DNA from: Hydractinia symbiolongicarpus
Taxonomy: Eukaryota; Cnidaria; Hydrozoa; Anthoathecata; Hydractiniidae
Assembly: GCF_029227915.1 (NCBI RefSeq)
Contig: NC_079886.1
Span: 1 to 64,000 of the forward strand
Length of the DNA: 64,000 nt
Reading direction: 5' to 3'
Below, piece after piece: positions 28,301 through 40,127 of this stretch (positions are counted from its first letter, which is position 1; every line of letters starts with the position of its first letter). The position numbers and the translations under genes were made by a program. The notes under the pieces are model-generated. The model saw only the letters and a list, made by a program, of their open reading frames with translations. It was not told the DNA's origin and made no database searches.

Positions 28301-29845
28301 CGCATATGTGACGCAACCCTTGTAACAGAAACGGACTGATACAGTTAGAAAGTCAATGAAATGTAGTTTTTAAAACTATCTCAATTTCTTCAGCGTGCGA
28401 TAACGGCTAGGATTGGACCCACAGTAAAAATTGACTTATTTATCTACATTATTAAATGAAGCGATACCACAGCGCCCAGTGTAATCGCTGAGTTCCGTCA
28501 ATCATGCCAATTTAAGAAGAATGTTATTGCATGGAGTCCAATTGTCTCAATCATCACACTTGTAAGGTCACAGTCCAAAATCAGTTCAATTAAGTGCCAC
28601 TGTCAATCGTTTCACTTTTAAAAGCGATACAACCTAGTAATATCAGAAAAATATCGATAAATACATGTTGGTACGCATATGTGACGCAACCGTTGTAACT
28701 GAAACGGACTGATACTGTTAGAAAGTCAATGAAATGTAGTTTTTGAAACTCTCTTCAGCGTGCAATAACGGCTAGGATTGGTCCTACAGTAAAAAATGTC
28801 TTATTATGTGCATTTTTAAATGAAGCACTACCACAGCGCCCAGTGTAATCGCTGAGTTCTAGCAATCATGTCAAATTCAGAACATTGTTATTTCTTGGAG
28901 TCCAATTTTCTCAATTATCACATTTATAAAGTTAAAGTCCAAAATCAGTTCAAGTAAGTCCTACAGTCAATCGTTTCACTGTTAAAAGCGATGCAACCTA
29001 ATAATATCAGAAAAATATCGCTAAATACATGTTTATACGAATATGTGACGCAACCGTTGTAACTGAAGCGGACTGATACCGTTAGAAAGTCAACGAAATG
29101 TAGTTATTGAAACTGTCTCTATTTCTACAGCGTGCGTTAACGGCTAGGATTGGTTCTACAGTAAAAAATGACTTATTTATGTGCATTTTTAAATGAAGCG
29201 CTACCACAGCGCCCAGTGTAATTGCTGAGTTCTAGCAATCATGTCAAATTCAGAACATTGTTATTTCTTGGAGTCCAATTGTCTCAATTATCACATTTAT
29301 AAAGTTAAAGTCCAAAATCAGTTCAATTAAGTCCTACAGTCAATCGTTTCACTGTTAAAAGAGATACAACCTAATGATATCAGAAAAACATCGCTAAATA
29401 CATGTTGGTACGCATATGTGACGCAACCGTTGTAACAGAAACGGACTGATACAGTTAGAAAGTCAATGAAATGTAGTTTTTAAAACTATCTCAATTTCTT
29501 CAGCGTGCGATAACGGCTAGGATTGGACCCACAGTAAAAAGTGACTTATTTATCTACATTATTAAATGAAGCGATACCACAGAGCCCAGTGTAATCGCTG
29601 AGGTCCGTCAATCATGCCAATTTAAGAAGAATGTTATTGCATGGAGTCCAATTGTCTCATTCATCACACTTGTAAGGTCACAGTCCAAAATCAGTTCAAT
29701 TAAGTCTTACAGTCAATCGTTTCACTGTTAAAAGCGATGCAACCTAGTAATATCACAAAAATATCGCTAAATACATGTTGGTACGAATATGTGACGCAAC
29801 CGTTGCAACTGAAACGGACTGATACTGTTAGAAAGTCAATGAAAT
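25391..29845 (-). repeat. Six-monomer higher-order repeat, period 2222 bp, two copies
   Basis: The marker AAAGTTTAAG is at 25969 and 28191, and AGTCAATGAA with the CTCTCTTCAGCG short form is at 25391 and 27612. The unit is four 373-bp plus two 365-bp monomers (2222 bp). The two copies look nearly identical by eye; one visible difference is CAACCGTTG against CAACCCTTG near 28315. An extra A (TGAAAATGTAG, about 27620) lies exactly at the copy boundary. The mirror arm in block C has only one copy of this unit. Confidence 0.88.
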
Positions 29846-30146
29846 GTAGTTTTTGAAACTGTCTCAATTTCCTCGGCGTGCGAAAGCGACTAGGATTTGT
29901 CCCACAGTATAAAATGACTTATATATCTACATTTTTAATTGAAGCGCTACCACAGTGCCCAGCTTAATCGCTGAGTTCCGGCAATCATGCCAATTTAAGA
30001 AGAATGTTATATCATGGAGTCCAATTGTCTCAATCATCACACTTGTAAGGTCACAGTCCAAAATCAGTTCAATTAAGTGCCACAGTCAATCGTTTCACTT
30101 TTAAAAGCGATACAACCTAGTAATATCAGAAAAATATCGATAAATA
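29763..30146 (-). repeat. Left proximal arm of palindrome 1
   Basis: This is the reverse-polarity sequence next to the palindrome centre. Its reverse complement matches 30170-30553 without a difference that I could see over about 384 bp. Beyond that the right arm skips one whole monomer (the one with ATCACAAAAATATC on this side) and resumes matching. The arm itself belongs to the 29.4-30.1 kb monomer set that also ends block D. Confidence 0.82.
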
Positions 30147-30181
30147 TGTCACATATGCGTACCAACATGTATTTATCGATA
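30135..30181. repeat. Palindrome 1 centre: polarity switch reverse to forward
   Basis: TATCGATAAATA (30135-30146) and its reverse complement TATTTATCGATA (30170-30181) flank a 23-bp spacer (30147-30169) that starts TGTCACATATG and ends ACCAACATG. The spacer reads as forward monomer sequence except for its first base, T, which matches neither parent monomer. The structure could extrude as a cruciform. Junctions of this kind are expected from fold-back replication or template switching at a stalled fork (inference). Confidence 0.88.
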
Positions 30182-33100
30182 TTTTTCTGATATTACTAGG
30201 TTGTATCGCTTTTAAAAGTGAAACGATTGACTGTGGCACTTAATTGAACTGATTTTGGACTGTGACCTTACAAGTGTGATGATTGAGACAATTGGACTCC
30301 ATGATATAACATTCTTCTTAAATTGGCATGATTGCCGGAACTCAGCGATTAAGCTGGGCACTGTGGTAGCGCTTCAATTAAAAATGTAGATATATAAGTC
30401 ATTTTATACTGTGGGACAAATCCTAGTCGCTTTCGCACGCCGAGGAAATTGAGACAGTTTCAAAAACTACATTTCATTGACTTTCTAACAGTATCAGTCC
30501 GTTTCAGTTGCAACGGTTGCGTCACATATTCGTACCAACATGTATTTAGCGATGTTTTTCTGATATCATTAGGTTGTATCGCTTTTAACAGTGAAACGAT
30601 TGACTGTAGGACTTAATTGAACTGATTTTGGACTTTAACTTTATAAATGTGATAATTGAGACAATTGGACTCCAAGAAATAACAATGTTCTGAATTTGAC
30701 ATGATTGCTAGAACTCAGCAATTACACTGGGCGCTGTGGTAGCGCTTCATTTAAAAATGCACATAAATAAGTCATTTTTTACTGTAGAACCAATCCTAGC
30801 CGTTAACGCACGCTGTAGAAATAGAGACAGTTTCAATAACTACATTTCGTTGACTTTCTAACGGTATCAGTCCGCTTCAGTTACAACGGTTGCGTCACAT
30901 ATTCGTATAAACATGTATTTAGCGATATTTTTCTGATATTATTAGGTTGCATCGCTTTTAACAGTGAAACGATTGACTGTAGGACTTACTTGAACTGATT
31001 TTGGACTTTAACTTTATAAATGTGATAATTGAGAAAATTGGACTCCAAGAAATAACAATGTTCTGAATTTGACATGATTGCTAGAACTCAGCGATTACAC
31101 TGGGCGCTGTGGTAGTGCTTCATTTAAAAATGCACATAAATAAGACATTTTTTACTGTAGGACCAATCCTAGCCGTTATTGCACGCTGAAGAGAGTTTCA
31201 AAAACTACATTTCATTGACTTTCTAACAGTATCAGTCCGTTTCAGTTACAACGGTTGCGTCACATATGCGTACCAACATGTATTTATCGATATTTTTCTG
31301 ATATTACTAGGTTGTATCGCTTTTAAAAGTGAAACGATTGACAGTGGCACTTAATTGAACTGATTTTGGACTGTGACCTTACAAGTGTGATGATTGAGAC
31401 AATTGGACTCCATGCAATAACATTCTTCTTAAATTGGCATGATTGACGGAACTCAGCGATTACACTGGGCGCTGTGGTATCGCTTCATTTAATAATGTAG
31501 ATAAATAAGTCAATTTTTACTGTGGGTCCAATCCTAGCCGTTATCGCACGCTGAAGAAATTGAGATAGTTTTAAAAACTACATTTCATTGACTTTCTAAC
31601 TGTATCAGTCCGTTTCTGTTACAACGGTTGCGTCACATATGCGTACCAACATGTGTTTAGCGATGTTTTTCTGATATCATTAGGTTGTATCGCTTTTAAA
31701 AGTGAAACGATTGACTGTAGGACTTAATTAAACTGATTTTGGACTTAAACTTTATAAATGTGATAATTGAGACAATTGGACTCCATGCAATAACATTCTT
31801 CTTAAATTGGCATGATTGAGGAAACTCAGCGATTACACTGGGCACTGTGGTAGCGCTTCATTTAATAATGTAGATAAATAAGTCACTTTTTACTGTGGAT
31901 CCAATCCTAGCTGTTATCGCACGCTGAAGAAATTGAGACAGTTTCAAAAACTACATTTCATTGACTTTCTAACGTTATCAGTCCGTTTGAGTTACAACAG
32001 TTGGGTCACATTTTCGTACCAACATGTAATTAGCGATATTTTTCTGATTTTACTAGGTTGCATCGCTTTTAACAGTGAAACGATTGAGTATGGGACTTAA
32101 TTGAACTGATTTTGGACTGTGACCTGACAAATGTGATGAATGAGACAATTGGACTCCAAGAAATAACAATGTTCTGAATTTGACATGGTTGCTAGAACTC
32201 GGCGATTACACTGGGCGCTGTGGTAGCGCTTCATTTAAAAATGCGCATAAATAAGTCATTTTTTACTGTAGGACAAATCCTAGCCGTTATCGCACGCTGA
32301 AGAGAGTTTCAAAAACTACATTTCATTGACTTTCTAACAGTATCAGTCCGTTTCAGTTGCAACGGTTGCGTCACATATTCGTACCAACATGTATTTAGCG
32401 ATATTTTTCTGATATTACTAGGTTGCATCGCCTTTAACAATGAAACGATTGACTGTTGGACTTACTTGAACTGATTTTGGACTTTAACTTTTTAAATGTG
32501 ATAATTGAGACAATTGGACTCCATGCGATCACATTCTTCTTAAATTGGCATGATTGACGGAGCTCAGCGATTACACTGGGCGCTGTGGTAGCGCTTCATT
32601 TAAAAATGTAGATATGTAAGTCATTTTTTACTGTGGGACCAATCCTAGCCGTCATCGCACGCTGAAGAAATTGAGACAGTTTCAAAAACTACATTTCAAT
32701 GCCTTTCTAACGGTGTCAGCCCGTTTGAGTTACAACAGTTGGGTCACATTTTCGTACCAACATATATTTAGCGATATTTTTCTGATATTACTAGGTTGCA
32801 TCGCTTTTAACAGTGAAACGATTGACTGTGGGACTTAATTAAACTGATTTTGGACTGTGACCTTACAAATGTGATGAATGAGACAATTGGACTCCATGCA
32901 ATGACATTCTACTTAAATTGGCATGATTGACGGAACTGAGCGATTACACTGGGCGCTGTGGTAGCGCTTCATTTAAAAATGTAGATATATAAGTCATTTT
33001 TTACTGTGGGACCAATCCTAGCCGTTATCGCACGCTGAAGAAATTGAGACAGTTTCAAAAACTACATTTCATTGACTTTCTAACGGTATCAGTCCGTTTC

Positions 33101-34443
33101 TGTTACAACCGTTGCGTTACATTGTCGTACCAACATGTGTTTAGCGATATTTTTCTGATATTACCAGGTTGTATCGCTTTTAACAGTGAAACGATTAACT
33201 GTGGGACTTACTTGAACTGATTTTGGACTTTAATTTTATAAATGTGATAATTGAGACAATTGGACTCCAAGAAATAACAATGTTCTGAATTTGACATGAT
33301 TGCTAGAATTCAGTGATTACACTGGGCGCTGTGGTAGCGCCTTATTTACAAATTTAGATAAATAATTCATTCTTTACTGTGGAAACAATCCTAGCCGCTA
33401 GCGCGCTTAAGAGATAGAAACAGTTTCAAAAACTACACTTCATTGACTTTCTAACGATGTCAGCCCGTTTGAGTTACAACAGTTGGGTCACATTTTTGTA
33501 CCAACATGTATTTAGCGATATTTTTCTGATATTACTAGGTTGCAACGCTTTTTACAGTGAAACGATTGACTGTGGGAATTAATTGAACTGATTTTGGACT
33601 TTAATTTTATAAATGTGATAATTGAGTCAACTGGACTCCAAGAAATAACAATGTTCTGAATTTGACATGATTGCTAGAATTCAGCGATTACACTGGGCGC
33701 TGTGGTAGCGCTTTATTTACAAATTTAGATAAATAATTCATTCTTTACTGTGGAAACAATCCTAGCCGCTAGCGCGCGTTTAAGAGATAGAAACAGTTTC
33801 AAAAACTACACTTCATTGACTTTCTAACGATGTCAGCCCGTTTGAGTTACAACAGTTGGGTCACATTTTTGTACCAACATGTATTTAGCGATATTTTTCT
33901 GATATTACTAGGTTGCAACGCTTTTTACAGTGAAACGATTGACTGTGGGAATTAATTGAACTGATTTTGGACTGTGACCTTACAAGTGTGATGAATGAGA
34001 CAATTGGACTCCATGATATAACATTATTCTTAAATTGGCATGATTGCCGGAACTCAGCGATTAAGCTGGGCACTGTGGTAGCGCTTCAATTAAAAACGTA
34101 GATATATAAGTCATTTTTTACTGTGGGAAAAAATCCTAGCCGCTATTGCACGCCGAGGAAATTGAGACAGTTTCAAAAACTACATTTCATTGACTTTCTA
34201 ACGGTATCAGTCTGTTTGAGTTACAACAGTTGGGTCACATTTTCGTACCAACATGTAATTACCGATATTTTTCTGATTTTACTAGGTTGCATCGCTTTTA
34301 ACAGTGAAACGATTGAGTATGGGACTTAATTGAACTGATTTTGGACTGTGACCTGACAAATGTGATGAATGAGACAATTGGACTCCAAGAAATAACAATG
34401 TTCTGAATTTGACATGATTGCTAGAACTCGGCGATTACATTGG

Positions 34444-34458
34444 GCGCTGTGGTAGCGC
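34444..34458. repeat. Intramonomer dyad GCGCT-N5-AGCGC
   Basis: Perfect 5-bp arms GCGCT and AGCGC flank GTGGT. The dyad is present in many monomers but often broken: GCACT in the AAGCTGGGC type, AGTGC or ATCGC on the other arm. Changes are not compensated on the opposite arm, so a selected hairpin is unlikely. It could still act as a protein-binding dyad in intact copies. Confidence 0.5.
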
Positions 34459-37400
34459 TTCATTTAAAAATGCACATAAATAAGTCATTTTTTACTGTAG
34501 GACCAATCCTAGCCGTTATCGCACGCTGAAGAGAGTTTCAAAAACTACATTTCATTGCCTTTCTAACGGTAACAACCCGTTTGAGTTACAACAGTTGGGT
34601 CACATTTTCGTACCATCATATATTTAGCGATATTTTTCTGATATTACTAGGTTGCATCGCTTTTAACAGTGAAACGATTGACTGTGGGACTTAATTAAAC
34701 TGATTTTGGACTGTGACCTTACAAATGTGATGAATGAGACAATTGGACTCCATGCAATGACATTCTACTTAAATTGGCATGATTGACGGAACTGAGCGAT
34801 TACACTGGGCGCTGTGGTAGCGCTTCATTTAAAAATGTAGATATATAAGTCATTTTTTACTGTGGGACCAATCCTAGCTGTTATCGCACGCTGAAGAAAT
34901 TGAGACAGTTTCAAAAACTACATTTCATTGACTTTCTAACGGTATCAGTCCGTTTCTGTTACAACGGTTGCGTTACATTGTCGTACCAACATGTGTTTAG
35001 CGATATTTTTCTGATATTATCAGGTTGTATCGCTTTTAACAGTGAAACGATTGACTGTGGGACTTACTTGAACTGATTTTGGACTTTAAATTTATAAATG
35101 TGATAATTGAGACAATTGGACTCCATGCGATCACATTCTTCTTAAATTGGCATGATTGACGGAACTCAGCGATTACACTGGGCGCTGTGGTAGTGCTTCA
35201 TTTAAAAATGTAGATATGTAAGTCATTTTTTACTGTGGGACCAATCCTAGCCGTCATCGCACGCTGAAGAAATTGAGACAGTTTCAAAAACTACATTTCA
35301 TTGCCTTCCTAACGGTGTCAGCCCGTTTGAGTTACAACAGTTGGGTCACATTTTCGTACCAACATATATTTAGCGATATTTTTCTGATATTACTAGGTTG
35401 CATCGCTTTTAACAGTGAAACGATTGACTGTGGGACTTAATTAAACTGATTTTGGACTGTGACCTTACAAATGTGATGAATGAGACAATTGGACTCCATG
35501 CAATGACATTCTACTTAAATTGGCATGATTGACGGAACTCAGCGATTACACTGGGCGCTGTGGTAGCGCTTCATTTAAAAATGTAGATATATAAGTCATT
35601 TTTTACTGTGGGACCAATCCTAGCCGTTATCGCACGCTGAAGAAATTGAGACAGTTTCAAAAACTACATTTCATTGACTTTCTAACGGTATCAGTCAGTT
35701 TCTGTTACAACGGTTGCGTTACATTGTCGTACCAACATGTGTTTAGCGATATTTTTCTGATATTACCAGGTTGTATCGCTTTTAACAGTGAAACGATTGA
35801 CTGTGGGACTTACTTGAACTGATTTTGGACTTTAATTTTATAAATGTGATAATTGAGACATTTGGACTCTATGCAATAAAAGTCTTCTTAAATTGGCATG
35901 ATTAACGGAACTCAGCGATTACACTGGGCGCTGTGGTAGCGCTTCATTTAAAAATGTAGATATATAAGTCATTTTTTACTGTGGGACAAATCTTAGCCGT
36001 AATCGCACGCTGAAGAAATTGAGACAGTTTCAAAAACTACATTTCATTGACTTTCTATCGGTATCAGTCCGTTTCTGTTACAACGGTTGCGTCACATATT
36101 CGTACTAACATGTGTTTAGCGATATTTTTCTGATATTACTAGGTTGTATCGCTTTTAACAGTAAAACGATTGACAGTGGCACTTAATTGAACTGATTTTG
36201 GACTTTAACTTGATAAATGCAATAATTGAAACAATTGGACTCCAAGGTATAACATTATTTTGAACTTGGCATGATTGCTAGAACTCAGCGATTACACTGG
36301 GCGCTGTGGTAGCGCTTTATTTACAAATTTAGATAAATAAGTCATTCTTTACTGTGGAAACAATCCTAGCCACTAGCGCGCTTAAGAAATAGAGACAGTT
36401 TCAAAAACTACATTTCGTTGACTTTCTAACGGTATCAGTCCGCTTCCGTTACAACGGTTGCGTCATATATTCGTACCAACATGTAGTTAGCGATATTTTT
36501 CTGATATTACTAGGTTGCATCGCTTTTAACAGTGAAACGATTGACTGTGGGACTTACTTGAACTGATTTTGGACTGTGACCTTACAAATGTGATGAATGA
36601 GACAATTGGACTCCATGAAATAACATTCTTCTTAAATTGGCATGATTGCCGGAACTCAGCGATTACACTGGGCGCTGTGGTAGCGCTTTAATTAAAAATT
36701 TAAAATAATAAGTCATTTTTTACTGTGGGAACAATCCTAGCCGTTATCGCACGCTGAAGAGAGTTTCAAAAACTGCACTTCATTAACTTTCTAACGATGT
36801 CAGCCCGTTTGAGTTTCAACAGTTGGGTCACATTTTTGTACCAACATGTATTTAGCGATATTTTTCTGATATTACTAGGTTGCAACGCCTTTTACAGTGA
36901 AACGATTGACTGTGGGAATTAATTGAACTGATTTTGGACTGTGACCTTACAAGTGTGATGAATGAGACAATTGGACTCCATGATATAACATTCTTCTTAA
37001 ATTGACATGATTGCCGGAACTCAGCGATTAAGCTGGGCACTGTGGTAGCGCTTCAATTAAAAACGTAGATATATAAGTCATTTTTTACTGTGGGAAAAAT
37101 CCTAGCCGCTATCGCACGCCGAGGAAATTGAGACAGTTTCAAAAACTACATTTCATTGACTTTCTAACGGTATCAGTCTGGTTGAGTTACAACAGTTGGG
37201 TCACATTTTCGTACCAACATGTATTCAGCGATATTTTTCTGATTTTACTAGGTTGCAACGCTTTTTACAGTGAAACGATTGACTGTGGGAATTAATTGAA
37301 CTGATTTTGAACTGTGACCTTACAAGTGTGATGAGTGAGACAATTGGACTCCATGATATAACATTCTTCTTAAATTGGCATGATTGCCGGAACTCAGCAA

Positions 37401-38964
37401 TTACACTGGGCGCTGTGGTAGCGCTTCATTTAAAAATGTAGATATATAAGTCATTTTTTTACTGTGGGACAAATCTTAGCCGTAATCGCACGCTGAAGAA
37501 ATTGAGACAGTTTTAAAAACTACATTTCATTGACTTTCTAAAGGTATCAGTCCGTTTCTGTTACAACGGTTGCGTCACATTTACGTACCAACATGTATTT
37601 AGCGGTATTTTTCTGATATTACTAGGTTGCATCGCTTTTAACAGTGAAACGATTGAGTATGGGACTTAATTGAACTGATTTTGGACTGTGACCTGACAAA
37701 TGTGATGAATGAGACAATTGGACTCCAAGAAATAACAATGTTCTGAATTTGACATGATTGCTAGAACTCGGCGATTACACTGGGCGCTGTGGTAGCGCTT
37801 CATTTAAAAATGCACATAAATAAGTCATTTTTTATTGTAGGACCAATCCTAGCCGTTATCGCACGCTGCAGAGAGTTTCAAAAACTACATTTCATTGACT
37901 TTCTAACAGTATCAGTCCGTTTCAGTTGCAACGGTTGCGTCACATATTCGTACCAACATGTATTTAGCGATATTTTTCTGATATTACTAGGTTGCATCGC
38001 CTTTAACAATGAAACGATTGACTGTTGGACTTACTTGAACTGATTTTGGACTTTAACTTTATAATTGTGATAATTGAGACAATTGGACTCCATGCGATCA
38101 CATTCTTCTTAAATTGGCATGATTGACGGAACTCAGCGATTACACTGGGCGCTGTGGTAGCGTTTCATTTAAAAATGTAGATATGTAAGTCATTTTTTAC
38201 TGTGGGACCAATCCTAGCCGTCATCGCACGCTGAAGAAATTGAGACAGTTTCAAAAACTACATTTCATTGCCTTTCTAACAGTGTCAGCCCGTGTGAGTT
38301 ACAACAGTTGGGTCACATTTTCGTACCAACATGTATTTAGCGATATTTTTCTGATATTACTAGGTTGCATCGCTTTTAACAGTGAAACGATTGACTGTGG
38401 GACTTAATTAACCTGATTTTGGACTGTGACCTTACAAATGTGATGAATGTGACAATTGGACTACATTAAATAACATTCTTCTTAAATTGGCATGATTGAC
38501 AGAACTCAGCGATTACACTGGGCGTTGTGGCAGCGCTTCATTTAAAAATGCAGATAAATAAGTCATTTTTACTGTGGGACCAATCCTAGCCGTTATCGCG
38601 CGCTGAAGAAATTGAGACAGTTTTAAAAACTAAATTTCATTGACTTTCTAACGGTATCTGTCCGTTTCTGTTATAACGATTGCGTCACATATTCGTACCA
38701 ACATGTATTTAGCGATATTTTTCTGATATTACTAGGTTGCATCGCTTTTAACACTGAAACGATTGACTGTGGGACTTACTTGAACTGATTCAGGATTTTA
38801 ACTTTATAAATATGATAATTGAGACAATTGGACTCCATGCAATGACGTTCTACTTAAATTGGCATGATTGACGGAACTGAGCGATTACACTGGGCGCTGT
38901 GGTAGCGCTTCATTTAAAAATGTAGATATATAAGTCATTTTTTACTGTGGGGCCAATCCTAGTC

Positions 38965-40123
38965 GTTATCGCACGCTAAAGAAATTGAGACAGTTTCAAA
39001 AACTACATTTCATTGACTTTCTAAAGGTATCAGTCCGTTTCTGTTACAACGGTTGCGTCACATATTCGTACTAACATGTGTTTAGCGATATTTTTCTGAT
39101 ATTACTAGGTTGTATCGCTTTTAACAGTAAAACGATTGACAGTGGCACTTAATTGAACTGATTTTGGACTTTAACTTTATAAATGCAATAATTGAAACAA
39201 TTGGACTCCAAGGTATAACATTATTCTGAACTTGGCATGATTGCTAGAACGCAGCGATTACACTGGGCGCTGTGGTAGCGCTTTATTTACAAATTTAGAT
39301 AAATAAGTCATTCTTTACTGTGGAAACAATCCTAGCCACTAGCGCGCTTAAGAAATTGAGACAGTTTCAAAAACTACATTTCGTTGACTTTCTAACGGTA
39401 TCAGTCCGCTTCAGTTACAGCGGTTGCGTCATATATTCGTACCAACATGTACTTAGCGATATTTTTCTGATATTACTAGGTTGCATCGCTTTTAACAGTG
39501 AAACGATTGACTGTTGGACTTACTTGAACTGATTTTGGACTGTGACCTTACAAATGTGATGATTGAGACAATTGGACTCCATGATATAACATTCTTCTTA
39601 AATTGGCATGATTGCCGGAACTCAGCGGTTAAACTAGGCGCTGTGGTAGCGCTTCATTTAAAAATGTAGATATATAAGTCATTTTTTACTGTGGGACCAA
39701 TCCAAGCCGCTATCGCACGCCAAAGAAGTTGAGACATTTTCGAAAACTACATTTCATTGACTTTTTAGCGGTATCAGTCCGTTTCAGTTACAACGGTTGC
39801 GTAACATATTCGTACCAACATGTATTTAGCATTATTTTTCTGATATTACTAGGTTGCATCGCTTTTAACTGTGAAACGATTGACTGTGGGACTTACTTGA
39901 ACTGATTTTGGACTTTAACTTTATAAATGTGATAATTGAGACAATTGGACTCCATGCAATCACATTCTTCTTAAATTGGCATGATTGACGGAACTCAGCG
40001 ATTACACTGGGCGCTGTGGTAGCGCTTTAATTAAAAATTTAAAATAATAAGTCATTTTTTACTGTGGGAACAATCCTAGTCGTTATCGCACGCTGAAGAG
40101 AGTTTCAAAAACTACACTTCATT
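38965..40123 (+). repeat. 1.16-kb unpaired spacer between inverted arms of blocks C and D
   Basis: Block C up to about 38964 and block D from 40124 onward are mirror images with coordinate sum 79088 (37789 with 41299; 38043 with 41045). The intervening 1159 bp, about three monomers, has no partner on the block D side. It is the loop left when the copied strand reversed. It corresponds to 17226-18384 of block B. Confidence 0.78.
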
Positions 40124-40127
40124 GACT
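40124..40127. other. Polarity switch forward to reverse, GACT microhomology
   Basis: Forward monomer sequence ACACTTCATTGACT joins reverse monomer sequence GACTAGGATTGGCCCC. The parents read ATTGACTTTC and AACGACTAGG, so GACT is shared. The reverse side matches block B from 18385 (offset 21739). As at 3304-3307, the join uses exactly 4 bp and adds nothing. Confidence 0.87.

Larger units (their letters stand above)
3304..30146 (-). repeat. Polarity block B, reverse monomers (~72 copies)
   Basis: This is the longest block of uniform polarity. Every monomer reads in reverse (GTCCAATTGTCTC, ACATGTTGGTACG, TAGTTTTTGAAACTG). It contains several nested higher-order repeats listed separately (periods 1484, 746, 1856, 3339, 373 and 2222 bp). 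The stretches between them, such as 5746-8832 and 12600-14970, hold the same monomer families shuffled in less regular order. No gene or unrelated insertion was seen. It ends at the palindrome centred near 30158. Confidence 0.92.
30147..40127 (+). repeat. Polarity block C, forward monomers (~27 copies)
   Basis: A uniform forward array between palindrome 1 and the GACT switch. Most of it is the mirror image of block B: the proximal 0.4 kb mirrors 29.76-30.15 kb, and 33222-40128 mirrors 17221-24127. The mirror axis shifts by 2968 bp between these two parts. That equals one 2222-bp higher-order unit plus two monomers (2 x 373) that block B has and block C lacks. Near 33.29 and 33.66 kb two adjacent monomers share the GCTAGAATTC type, 371 bp apart. 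No gene was seen. Confidence 0.92.

Noticed and set aside
30135-30181. Palindrome 1 as a simple hairpin-read or missed-adapter sequencing artefact
   Set aside because: Not fully excluded, but an artefact should give arms that stay identical outward. Here the right arm lacks one monomer near 30553 and the left arm has an extra 2222-bp unit, so the arms have diverged.
34444-34458. GCGCT-GTGGT-AGCGC as a conserved structural hairpin
   Set aside because: Many monomers carry a change in one arm without a matching change in the other, so conservation of pairing is not supported.
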